Assembly: GCA_002280875.1 (NCBI GenBank)
Contig: NCEV01000016.1
Coordinates: 1 to 49,407 of the forward strand
Source of the DNA: Caulobacter sp. 32-67-35
Lineage (GTDB): Bacteria; Pseudomonadota; Alphaproteobacteria; Caulobacterales; Caulobacteraceae
Reading direction: 5' to 3'
DNA: 49,407 nt
The notes below the pieces were generated by a model. The model had not been told where the DNA came from and ran no database searches. It saw only the letters and a list, made by a program, of their open reading frames with translations. Positions within the stretch are counted from its first letter, which is position 1, and the number at the start of each line of letters is the position of its first letter. The position numbers and the translations under genes are program-made. Positions 25,701 to 33,289 of the stretch are shown here, piece after piece.

Positions 25701-27488
25701 TTAGCGCAACGACGCGTCCCGCAGCCGCCGCCGCTTGCCGCCGAGGGCGTCTGGCCGGTTCAGGATCTTGCGATACTCGTCGCGGCGCTCGTGGATGGAG
25801 GCGATCACCAGGCCCATCGGCACTCCGATATCTACCAGCACGGCCTCGGACAGCTGCAGGCTGGCCTCGATGGTTTCAGGGACGGCGTCGGTGGCGCCCA
25901 GTTCGTACAGTCGCGCGGCGTGGCGAGCATCGCGGGCTCGCACCACAATCGAGATGTCCGGCCGCGCGCCTCGTACGGCCGCCACAACCGCTTCAGCGGC
26001 TTCCGGTGCGTCCATCGTGATGACCACGGCGCGGGCGGTGGCCAGGCCGCACCGTTCAAGCAACTCTAGCCGCGAGGCGTCGCCATAATAGATGCGGCTG
26101 CCGTCGCGGCGGCCCTGCTCGACCAGACGCGCGTCGCGCTCGACGGCGGTCCAGGGCAGGTCGTGGCGATTGAGCATGTCGGCCACCAGCTTGCCGACCC
26201 GACCGTAGCCGACCACCAGAACCTGACCCTCCGGTTCGGGGTCCAGACGTTCGACCGCGGGTTTCGGGGCCTCGGAGATCTGGGTGTTGGATGTTCGGCC
26301 AAACCGCGCGCCCAGCCCCGCCAGGGCCGGAATCAGGAACATGGTCAGGGTCGCCGAAACCAGTACTGCCTGGCCGATGTCGCGCGGCACCACCTGCGCG
26401 CCCATGGCGTTGTCGAGAATGACGAAGGCGAACTCGCCGCCGGCCGCCAGGATCAGCGCCGCCTCGGTCGAGGCCTTGACGCCCAGCTTCATGGCCATCC
26501 CGCCCAGGAAGACGATCACGCCCTTCACCAGCAGCAGGCCAAGACCGACGCCCAGGATCAGCACCGGATTGGCAAATAGCAGAGACAGGTCCAGGCGTAT
26601 GCCCAGCGACACGAAGAACAGGCTCAGCAGCAGGCCCTTGAAGGGCTCGATCTTGACCTCGACCTCGTGGCGATACTCGGTCTCGGCCAGCAGCACTCCG
26701 GCTACAAACGCGCCCAGGGCCATCGACAGGCCCGACAGGGCGGCCACCATGCCGGCGCCGATGATCACCAGCAGGCAGGCCGCCATGAACATCTCTTCGC
26801 TCTTGGCCTTGGCGACGGATTTCAGCATCGGCCGCAGCACCAGTCGACCGATCAAGACCAGGCCGGCCAAACCGAGGGCGGCAGGCGCCAGGGCGGCCAG
26901 GTCTTTCAGGGCGAACGCTCCGTCGCCTCTCCCCAGGATCGTCAGGGTGATCAGGATCGGGGCCACCGCCAGGTCCTGGAACAGCAGCACCGAAAAGGTG
27001 GCCCTGCCGCCGTCCGAGTGCAGCCGGCGCCGCTCGGCCAGCACCGGTACGGCGATGGCGGTCGAAGACAGGGTCAGGGCCGCGCCAATGGCCAGGGCCG
27101 CGACAGGCGGCTGGCCCAGGGCCATGGCGCCAAGGCCCAGGGCGATGGAGCAGCCGATGACCTGGGCGGCGCCGAGGCCGAAGACCAGCTTGCGCATCAG
27201 GCGCAGACGCTCCCACGACAGCTCCAGCCCGATCATGAACAGCAGGAAGACGACGCCGAACTCGGCCAGCTGGGCGATTTCATCGGGGTTGTCGACGGTG
27301 ACATAGTCGAGCCAGGGCGCGACGGGGATAAACCGGCCCAGGCCAAATGGCCCCAGGATCACGCCCGCCAGCAGGAAGCCGAGGATGGGATTGAGCTTGA
27401 GGCGCTTGAACAGCGGCGCGACGATACCGGCGGTCGCCAGGAACAGGACAAGGTCCTTGTAGCTCTCCGGTGAAACCTCGTGCGGCAC
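25701..27488 (-). CDS. CPA2 monovalent cation:proton antiporter, KefB/KefC type
   Basis: The 595-residue protein has a 12-13 helix Na_H_Exchanger domain (about 1-380) followed by a cytoplasmic RCK/TrkA-N domain (about 405-520). Membrane motifs include LNPILGFLLAGVILGPFGLG, GVVFLLFMIGLELSWERLR and LSSTAIAVPVLAERR. The regulatory domain starts with VLVVGYGRVGKLVADML, a Rossmann NAD-binding site. A C-terminal helical tail follows. Kef-type systems extrude K+ in exchange for H+, often gated by glutathione adducts or nucleotide. The start is GTG at 27488. I cannot tell K+ from Na+ specificity. A second antiporter of the same superfamily lies 340 bases away on the other strand. Confidence 0.9.
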   Translation of the reverse strand: MPHEVSPESYKDLVLFLATAGIVAPLFKRLKLNPILGFLLAGVILGPFGLGRFIPVAPWLDYVTVDNPDEIAQLAEFGVVFLLFMIGLELSWERLRLMRKLVFGLGAAQVIGCSIALGLGAMALGQPPVAALAIGAALTLSSTAIAVPVLAERRRLHSDGGRATFSVLLFQDLAVAPILITLTILGRGDGAFALKDLAALAPAALGLAGLVLIGRLVLRPMLKSVAKAKSEEMFMAACLLVIIGAGMVAALSGLSMALGAFVAGVLLAETEYRHEVEVKIEPFKGLLLSLFFVSLGIRLDLSLLFANPVLILGVGLGLLLVKGVIVFLGGMAMKLGVKASTEAALILAAGGEFAFVILDNAMGAQVVPRDIGQAVLVSATLTMFLIPALAGLGARFGRTSNTQISEAPKPAVERLDPEPEGQVLVVGYGRVGKLVADMLNRHDLPWTAVERDARLVEQGRRDGSRIYYGDASRLELLERCGLATARAVVITMDAPEAAEAVVAAVRGARPDISIVVRARDARHAARLYELGATDAVPETIEASLQLSEAVLVDIGVPMGLVIASIHERRDEYRKILNRPDALGGKRRRLRDASLR

Positions 27489-27507
27489 GCCCCGTCCTTC
27501 GCTCTCT

Positions 27508-27756
27508 CTAGCTCGCCATTTTCAGTCTGACGCCCGCGCCGGCCTCGTCCGCCGGGATCAACGCCACGCCACCGGCTTCCAGCGCCTCGATCAGGAGACG
27601 TTCGGTGCTATGGTGCAACGCATGGCGCTCGGTCTCGAAATCCTTGACCGTACTGCGTGACACGCCCGCCCGATCGGCGAGCTCGCCCTGCGACCAACTG
27701 AGCAGGCCGCGAGCGCCCCGGCATTGCGCTGGGAGGAGGATTTTTGCGTGTGGCAT
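27508..27756 (-). CDS. XRE-family transcriptional regulator (small HTH)
   Basis: This 82-residue protein from the ATG at 27756 (an alternative in-frame ATG at 27783 adds nine residues) is little more than a Cro/CI helix-turn-helix. The HTH is GLLSWSQGELADRAGVSRST followed by VKDFETERH, and the C-terminal ALEAGGVALIPADEAGAGVRL is the usual tail of this subfamily. It lies between two antiporter genes: 19 bases after (in map terms) the KefB-like gene, reading in the same direction and upstream of it, and divergent from the YbaL-like gene. Being co-directional with one and divergent from the other, it may control one or both. Confidence 0.85.
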   Translation of the reverse strand: MPHAKILLPAQCRGARGLLSWSQGELADRAGVSRSTVKDFETERHALHHSTERLLIEALEAGGVALIPADEAGAGVRLKMAS

Positions 27757-27827
27757 CTGGCAAATCCGGATGAAATCACCCATATTGGTTGAGTACGCCC
27801 GAAAACGTTGACGGTCAAGGAGAGCCT

Positions 27828-29492
27828 TTGCACCACACCTCGCTGATCGCCACCATTGTTGCGGGCTTGGGGCTGGCCTTCGTGTTTGGCGCCCTCGCCA
27901 ACCGCCTGAAGCTGCCCGTTCTGGTCGGCTATCTGCTGGCCGGGGTGATGGTCGGGCCGTTCACGCCCGGCTATGTGGCCGATCAGGAACTGGCGCCGCA
28001 GCTGGCCGAGATCGGCGTGATCCTGCTGATGTTCGGGGTCGGGCTGCATTTCTCGCTGAAAGACCTGATGGCGGTGCGCAAGATCGCCATACCCGGCGCC
28101 GTGGTGCAGATCACCGCCGCCACCCTGATGGGCCTGGGTCTGGCGCTGGCGCTGGGCTGGACTGTTGGGGCGGGCATCGTCTTTGGCCTGGCCCTGTCGG
28201 TGGCCTCCACCGTGGTGTTGCTGCGCGCCCTGCAGGAGCGGCGGCTGGTCGAGACCGGGCGCGGCAAGATCGCCGTCGGCTGGCTGATCGTCGAGGACCT
28301 GGCCATGGTCCTGGCGCTGGTCCTGCTGCCCGCCCTGTCGGGGATGCTGGGCGGAGAGGCCGCCGCGCCCGGGCCGGGCGGCGTCGCCGGCGCCTTCGCG
28401 ATCACCATCGGCAAGGTCGTGGCCTTCGTCGCCTTCATGCTGATCGTCGGTCGCCGGGTGATCCCCTGGATCCTGCACCGCATCGCCCATACCGGCTCGC
28501 GCGAGCTGTTCCGCCTGGGCGTGCTGGCCATCGCCCTGGGCGTGGCCTTCGGCTCGGCGGCGCTGTTCGGCGTCTCCTTCGCCCTGGGCGCCTTCTTCGC
28601 CGGCATGATCATGGCCGAAAGCGAGCTCAGCCAGCAGGCCGCCAACGAGACCCTGCCCCTGCGCGACGCCTTCGCGGTGCTGTTCTTCGTCTCGATCGGC
28701 ATGCTGTTCGACCCGATGGTGCTGCTGCGCGAGCCGCTGGCGGTGCTGGCGACCGTGGCGATCATCGTGGTCGGCAAGTCGATCGCCGCCTTGATCATCG
28801 TGCTGGCCTTCCGCCGCCCGATGAGCACGGCCCTGACCATCTCGGCCAGTCTGGCCCAGATCGGCGAGTTCTCGTTCATTCTGGCCGGCCTGGGCGTGAG
28901 CCTGAAGCTGCTGCCGGAAGCCGGCCGCGATTTGGTGCTGGCCGGCGCCATCCTGTCGATCCTGGTCAACCCGCTCCTGTTCGTGATCCTCGACAGGGTC
29001 CTGCCCAGGATGATGGCCGACGAACGCGAAGCCGCCGGCGAGCCGCCCCTGATCGCCGCCGCCCAGCCCCACGCCCTGCTGGTCGGCTATGGCCGGGTCG
29101 GCAAGCGGGTGGCCGAGGGGCTGAAGGGCCGCACGCCCCTGGTGGTGATCGAGGATGATCCCGAACGCGCCGCCGAACTGCGCGCCGCCGGCTACGAGAC
29201 GGTCAACGGCAATGCGGTGCTCCCCGAGGTGCTGCTGAAGGCTGGCCTGGACAAGGCCACCCACCTGTTCGTCGCCGTGCCCAGCCCCTTCGAGGCGGCA
29301 CGGATCATCGAGCAGGCCCGGGCCGCCAATCCCAAGGCCGAAATCATCGCCCGGGCCTATACCGACGCCGATGTCGAACTGCTCAAAAGCATGGGCGCCA
29401 CCCACGCCCTGGTCGGCGAGGACGAGATCGCCAAGGGCATGCTGGCGCGGGCGCCGAAGAAGAAGCTGGCGGCGGCGGCGGGCGGGCACTAG
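27828..29492 (+). CDS. CPA2 cation:proton antiporter, YbaL-like
   Basis: The 554-residue protein starts at TTG 27828, where AAGGAG sits five bases upstream; the next in-frame start (TTG 27789) lacks a site. It has a Na_H_Exchanger core (about 1-385) with KLPVLVGYLLAGVMVGPFTPG, EIGVILLMFGVGLHFSLKDL and SVASTVVLLRALQER. A TrkA-N domain (about 405-520) follows with ALLVGYGRVGKRVAEGL. The segment FAVLFFVSIGMLFDPMVL is a signature of the YbaL/RosB branch. It probably expels K+ under stress, with NAD(H) sensed by the C-terminal domain. No partner KefF/KefG flavoprotein is adjacent. Confidence 0.9.
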   Translation: MHHTSLIATIVAGLGLAFVFGALANRLKLPVLVGYLLAGVMVGPFTPGYVADQELAPQLAEIGVILLMFGVGLHFSLKDLMAVRKIAIPGAVVQITAATLMGLGLALALGWTVGAGIVFGLALSVASTVVLLRALQERRLVETGRGKIAVGWLIVEDLAMVLALVLLPALSGMLGGEAAAPGPGGVAGAFAITIGKVVAFVAFMLIVGRRVIPWILHRIAHTGSRELFRLGVLAIALGVAFGSAALFGVSFALGAFFAGMIMAESELSQQAANETLPLRDAFAVLFFVSIGMLFDPMVLLREPLAVLATVAIIVVGKSIAALIIVLAFRRPMSTALTISASLAQIGEFSFILAGLGVSLKLLPEAGRDLVLAGAILSILVNPLLFVILDRVLPRMMADEREAAGEPPLIAAAQPHALLVGYGRVGKRVAEGLKGRTPLVVIEDDPERAAELRAAGYETVNGNAVLPEVLLKAGLDKATHLFVAVPSPFEAARIIEQARAANPKAEIIARAYTDADVELLKSMGATHALVGEDEIAKGMLARAPKKKLAAAAGGH

Positions 29493-29644
29493 GCGCGAAT
29501 GTCAAAGATCCTTCCTTCGCGCGGGGGGAAGGAAAGCGGATGACAGTCTGCTTTGTCTTCTGAAGGCCCTTAAGTAGCCATCCCAGCGCGCGCGACACCG
29601 GCGCTGATTGACCAGCCCGTCGCCACGCCCTAGTCAGCCAAGCC

Positions 29645-30040
29645 ATGATCCCCCGTCGCGCCAGATCTGGTCCCACCCTGCTCGTCGCCCTGTTGGCGGC
29701 GCTGGCGGTGCTGGCCCAGACCCTGGTTCCGGCGGTCGCCATGGCCCGCTCGACCAGCGCGGGCGAGGCGATCATCATCTGTACCGCCGAGGGCGCCAAG
29801 CTGGTCAAGGTGGGCGGCGAGGAGCCGTCGCCCAGCAAGATCTTTGGCGGCTTCAAGTGCGGCCAGTGCCTGGTCGCCAGCCTGGCGGCCATCACGCCTG
29901 ATCCGGCCGCCACCATCGTTCCCGTGCGCTACGCCGTCCGTCTTGAGGTCGCCATCGTGCGCACCCTGGGCGTTCGCGGCCATGCCCGCGCGCCGCCGCG
30001 TCCGCCCGGACAGGGACCACCGCTCCTCCTGAACGCCTGA
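29645..30040 (+). CDS. DUF2946 family protein, copper-linked
   Basis: The 131-residue protein has one N-terminal membrane segment or signal anchor (about 11-33) and a short exported region with Cys46 (IIICTAEG) and a CxxC pair Cys72/Cys75 in KCGQC. This pattern is that of DUF2946, a family often found beside TonB receptors and copper proteins. The cysteines may bind metal in the periplasm, which is not shown directly. The C-terminal tail is Pro/Arg-rich. It is the first gene of a four-gene plus-strand cluster with a TonB receptor, YcnI and PCu(A)C. Confidence 0.75.
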   Translation: MIPRRARSGPTLLVALLAALAVLAQTLVPAVAMARSTSAGEAIIICTAEGAKLVKVGGEEPSPSKIFGGFKCGQCLVASLAAITPDPAATIVPVRYAVRLEVAIVRTLGVRGHARAPPRPPGQGPPLLLNA

Positions 30041-30107
30041 CCTAAAAAGCCCGCGCCACGGCCCTGCCGCCCGCGCGTCTCGTCACGTTTTCAGGACTTC
30101 CCTTTCC

Positions 30108-32180
30108 ATGACCGTCACCTTCCGCCGCGCCCTCATGCTGGGCGCCGCAGCCCTTTGCCTGTCTTCCGCCGCTCAAGCCGCCGAAGCCGACCAGACCCAC
30201 CTCGACTCCGTGCTGGTCACCGCCCGTCCCGATCCCGAAGACCCGCCCGCCGTGGCCCAGGCCCGCAAGCGCCTGTCGGAAACCCCCGGGGCCGTGGCGG
30301 TGATCTCGTCGGAAGCCTATGCCCGCCGCTTCGCCCTGGGCCTGAACGACACCGTCCGCGATGTGCCCGGCGTGTTCGCCCAGAAGAAGTTCGGCGAGGA
30401 TACCCGCCTGTCGATCCGGGGTTCGGGCATCGGCAACGCCAACCACAATCGCGGAACCCTTCTGGCCCAGGACGGCGTGCCGCTGAACGAGGCCGACGGC
30501 TATGGCGACTATCAGCTGATCGACCCGCTGCTGGCCCGCTATACCGAGGTTTACAAGGGCGGCAACGCCCTGCGCTTTGGCGGCGCCCTGCTGGGCGGGG
30601 CGATCAATTTCGTCACCCCCACGGGCAAGACCGCCGGGGCCGACACCCTGTTGCGCGTCGAGGGCGGCTCGTTCGGCACGGCCCGTCTGCATGGCGAGGT
30701 GGCGCGGCGCTCCGGCGACACTGACGTCTTCGTCGGCGCCACCCTGATGAACGCCGACGGCTGGCGCCAGCAGAGCAACAGCTCGGCCGCGCGCCTGTCG
30801 GCCAATATCGGCCATAGCTTTGGCGAGGACCGCGAGGTGCGGCTCTATGTCAGCGGAGCGGACCTGCGCCAGCAGATCGCCGGTTCGGTCACTCTGTCCC
30901 AGGCGCTGAACAGCCCGCAGAAGGCCGCCGCCGGCAACTTGACCAACAACTACGGCCGCAACATGCGCAATGCCCGGGCCAGCGTGCAGACGACCTGGCG
31001 GCTGTCCGACACCACCGTGTTTGAAGGCGGCGTCCATGCCGCCTGGCGCGACCTGGACCATCCGATTTTTCAGGTCATCGATCAGGAAAGTCGCAACTTC
31101 GGGGCGTTTGGACGGCTGGACTGGACCGGCCAGATCGCCGGCCATGCGGCCGACCTGTTTGCTGGCGCGTCCTACCGGATCGGCGATCTGGACGCCCGCC
31201 AGTGGCTGAACCTGCGCGGCTCCAAAGGCGCGGCCCAGGCCTTTTCACGGCAGAACGCGGAGGCTCTGGACGTGTTCGCCGAGGGCCGGTTCTTCGTCAC
31301 GCCGCGCGTCGCCCTGGTGGCCGGCGCCACCTACGGAACCGCCAAGCGCGACTACCGCGCCTACAAGCTGGCCGGCGTCGCCAGCAGCTTCGACCTGACC
31401 GCCAGCCGCGACTATGACTGGCTGGCGCCGCGCGTCGGTTTGCTGTTCCAGGTCGACCAGGACAGCCAGGTGTTCGCCAATCTGACCCGCTCGGTCGAGC
31501 CGCCCAATTTCGGAGCCTATTCGCCATCCGCCGCCGCTGGATTCGCCCCCGTGGTTCCGCAAAAGGCCTGGACCGGCGAGATCGGCGCTCGCGGCCGCAG
31601 GGGCGCCTTTGCCTGGGACATCGCCGCCTATCGCGCCGAGCTGAAGGACGAGCTGCTGACCTTCGTGGTCGATCCCGCCCACCCGGCCGCCACCTTCAAC
31701 GCCGACGAAACGGTCCACCAGGGCCTCGAAGCTGGACTCGACTGGCGTTTCAACAAACGCGTTCGCCTGCGCCAGACCTATGCGTGGTCGGACTTCCACT
31801 TCGAGGGCGACGCCCAGTATGGCGACAACAGCCTGCCGATCGTACCTGAGCACCTGTATCGCGCCGAGCTGAAATACGAGCACCCGGCCGGCTGGTTCGT
31901 GGCCCCGGCGGTGGAATGGTCGCCGCGCGGCCCGTTCGTGGACTATCGCAACAAGGTCCGCGCGCCCGACTACGCGATTGCATCCTTAGGGGCGGGCTAT
32001 ACCCGCGACGGGGTGACGGTGTTCCTGGATGCGCGCAATCTGCTGGACAAGCGCTATGTCGCCACCGTCAATCCGCTGGCCAATTCGGCCTCGGTGACAG
32101 CGGCGACCATCGAGAACACGGCCGCCTTCTGGCCGGGCGAGGGACGCGGCGTCTTCGTCGGCGTCTCGGGCAAGTTCTAG
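30108..32180 (+). CDS. TonB-dependent receptor, probably copper-related
   Basis: The 690-residue outer-membrane receptor has a signal peptide (MTVTFRRALMLGAAALCLSS, cleaved near AQAA), a TonB-box-like segment at DSVLVTARPDP, a plug domain (about 45-170) with VPGVFAQKKFGEDTRLSIRG and VYKGGNALRFGGALLGGAIN, and a beta-barrel ending in GVFVGVSGKF with C-terminal Phe. It is close in form to FecA-like receptors. Because it is followed directly by YcnI and PCu(A)C genes, a copper or copper-chelate substrate is more likely than iron. The nearest comparison is the pcu copper-starvation operon of Bradyrhizobium. It begins 67 bases after the DUF2946 stop. Confidence 0.88.
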   Translation: MTVTFRRALMLGAAALCLSSAAQAAEADQTHLDSVLVTARPDPEDPPAVAQARKRLSETPGAVAVISSEAYARRFALGLNDTVRDVPGVFAQKKFGEDTRLSIRGSGIGNANHNRGTLLAQDGVPLNEADGYGDYQLIDPLLARYTEVYKGGNALRFGGALLGGAINFVTPTGKTAGADTLLRVEGGSFGTARLHGEVARRSGDTDVFVGATLMNADGWRQQSNSSAARLSANIGHSFGEDREVRLYVSGADLRQQIAGSVTLSQALNSPQKAAAGNLTNNYGRNMRNARASVQTTWRLSDTTVFEGGVHAAWRDLDHPIFQVIDQESRNFGAFGRLDWTGQIAGHAADLFAGASYRIGDLDARQWLNLRGSKGAAQAFSRQNAEALDVFAEGRFFVTPRVALVAGATYGTAKRDYRAYKLAGVASSFDLTASRDYDWLAPRVGLLFQVDQDSQVFANLTRSVEPPNFGAYSPSAAAGFAPVVPQKAWTGEIGARGRRGAFAWDIAAYRAELKDELLTFVVDPAHPAATFNADETVHQGLEAGLDWRFNKRVRLRQTYAWSDFHFEGDAQYGDNSLPIVPEHLYRAELKYEHPAGWFVAPAVEWSPRGPFVDYRNKVRAPDYAIASLGAGYTRDGVTVFLDARNLLDKRYVATVNPLANSASVTAATIENTAAFWPGEGRGVFVGVSGKF

Positions 32181-32189
32181 GAGGCCCTG

Positions 32190-32693
32190 ATGCGCAAGAT
32201 CGTCCTCACCCTGCTGGCCCTGGCCGCTCCCCTGCCCGCTGCCGCTCATGTCGTGGCCGCGCCGGACACCGCCCGCGCCGGCTCCTACGCCGCCGTCGCC
32301 TTCCGGGTGGGCCATGCCTGCTCGGCGGGCGACGTCACTCTGAAGGTCCGGATCGAGATCCCGCCCGGCGTGGTCTCGGCCAGGCCCCAGCCCAAGCCCG
32401 GCTGGACCTATGAGATCGAGCGCGAGGCCGGCGCCGATCCCAAGGCCGCGCCCTCGGCGGTCACCTTCACCGGCCGTCTGCCCGACGAGGCGTTCGACGA
32501 CTTCCCGCTGCTGATGAAGCTGCCCACCGCCGCCGACACCCTGGTCTTTCCGGTCATCCAGACCTGCGAGAAGGGTGAAAGTCAGTGGGCGGAGGTTCCC
32601 TCGACCGGCGCGCCCGGCGAGAAACTGTCGCGCCCCGCCGCCACCCTTCGCCTGATACCCGCCGACGCTGCGTCGGCGGGCCACAAACATTGA
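32190..32693 (+). CDS. YcnI/DUF1775 periplasmic copper-binding protein
   Basis: The 167-residue exported protein has a signal peptide (MRKIVLTLLALAAPLPAAA), giving a mature N terminus at His20 (AHVVAAP), as in YcnI proteins whose first histidine and a tryptophan make a copper brace. The conserved DUF1775 stretches YAAVAFRVGHAC, RIEIPPGVVSARPQPKPGWT, LPDEAFDDFPLLMKLP and ESQWAEVP are all present, and a HKH tail may add metal ligands. It follows the receptor by nine bases and precedes PCu(A)C by 14. The likely role is copper handling between the outer-membrane receptor and the inner membrane. Confidence 0.9.
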   Translation: MRKIVLTLLALAAPLPAAAHVVAAPDTARAGSYAAVAFRVGHACSAGDVTLKVRIEIPPGVVSARPQPKPGWTYEIEREAGADPKAAPSAVTFTGRLPDEAFDDFPLLMKLPTAADTLVFPVIQTCEKGESQWAEVPSTGAPGEKLSRPAATLRLIPADAASAGHKH

Positions 32694-32707
32694 TCCTGGA
32701 GAGCCCC

Positions 32708-33193
32708 ATGCGCACTGCACGCTTCCTGGCCCTCGCGGCCGTCCTGGCCTTCACCGCCCCTGCCATGGCCGGCGACTACAAGGTCGGCGCCCTGACGATC
32801 AAAAGCCCATGGAGCCGCCCGGCCATGGCCGGCATGAACGGCGTCGGCTTCATGACCATCGTCAACACCGGGGCCAAGCCGGTGAAGCTGGTCAGCGCCG
32901 AAAGCCCGCTGGCCGGCAAGGTTGAGATCCACCGCTCGGCCATGGCCAATGGCGTGATGACCATGCGCCGCCAGGACGACGGCGTGATCATCCCGGCCGG
33001 CGGGGCCACATCCTTCGCCCCGGGCGGCTATCACCTGATGCTGATGGGCCTGAAGAAGCCCCTGACCCAAGGGCAAAAAGCTCCCGTAACACTGGTCTTC
33101 GACAATGGCCGCCGTGCGGCCGTGGAGCTGACGGTCCAGATCGCCGCGCCCCAGGCCACGCAAGGATCGGCGGGCGGGCACGCCCATCACTGA
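32708..33193 (+). CDS. PCu(A)C-family periplasmic copper chaperone
   Basis: The 161-residue protein starts at ATG 32708 with GGAG six bases upstream; a longer frame starting at 32585 lies inside the YcnI gene and is rejected. It has a signal peptide (MRTARFLALAAVLAFTAPAM). The Cu(I) site is seen as His75 and Met86 (ten residues between) plus His109-X-Met111, close to the HX10MX21HXM motif. The tail GGHAHH adds further His ligands. These chaperones bring copper to the CuA or CuB centre of cytochrome oxidase with Sco. It ends the copper operon. Confidence 0.92.
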   Translation: MRTARFLALAAVLAFTAPAMAGDYKVGALTIKSPWSRPAMAGMNGVGFMTIVNTGAKPVKLVSAESPLAGKVEIHRSAMANGVMTMRRQDDGVIIPAGGATSFAPGGYHLMLMGLKKPLTQGQKAPVTLVFDNGRRAAVELTVQIAAPQATQGSAGGHAHH

Positions 33194-33289
33194 CCGCCGG
33201 CCTCAGCCACACATGACAAATTTGTAAGGGAGCAAAATTTTCACGGCGAGGCAGATTGCGGCCAGCTCACACCAACGGATACGACTTCC

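Noticed and set aside
33216-33225. Palindrome ACAAATTTGT upstream of the M13 peptidase gene
   Set aside because: Ten bases are too short and a single copy gives no support for a binding site.
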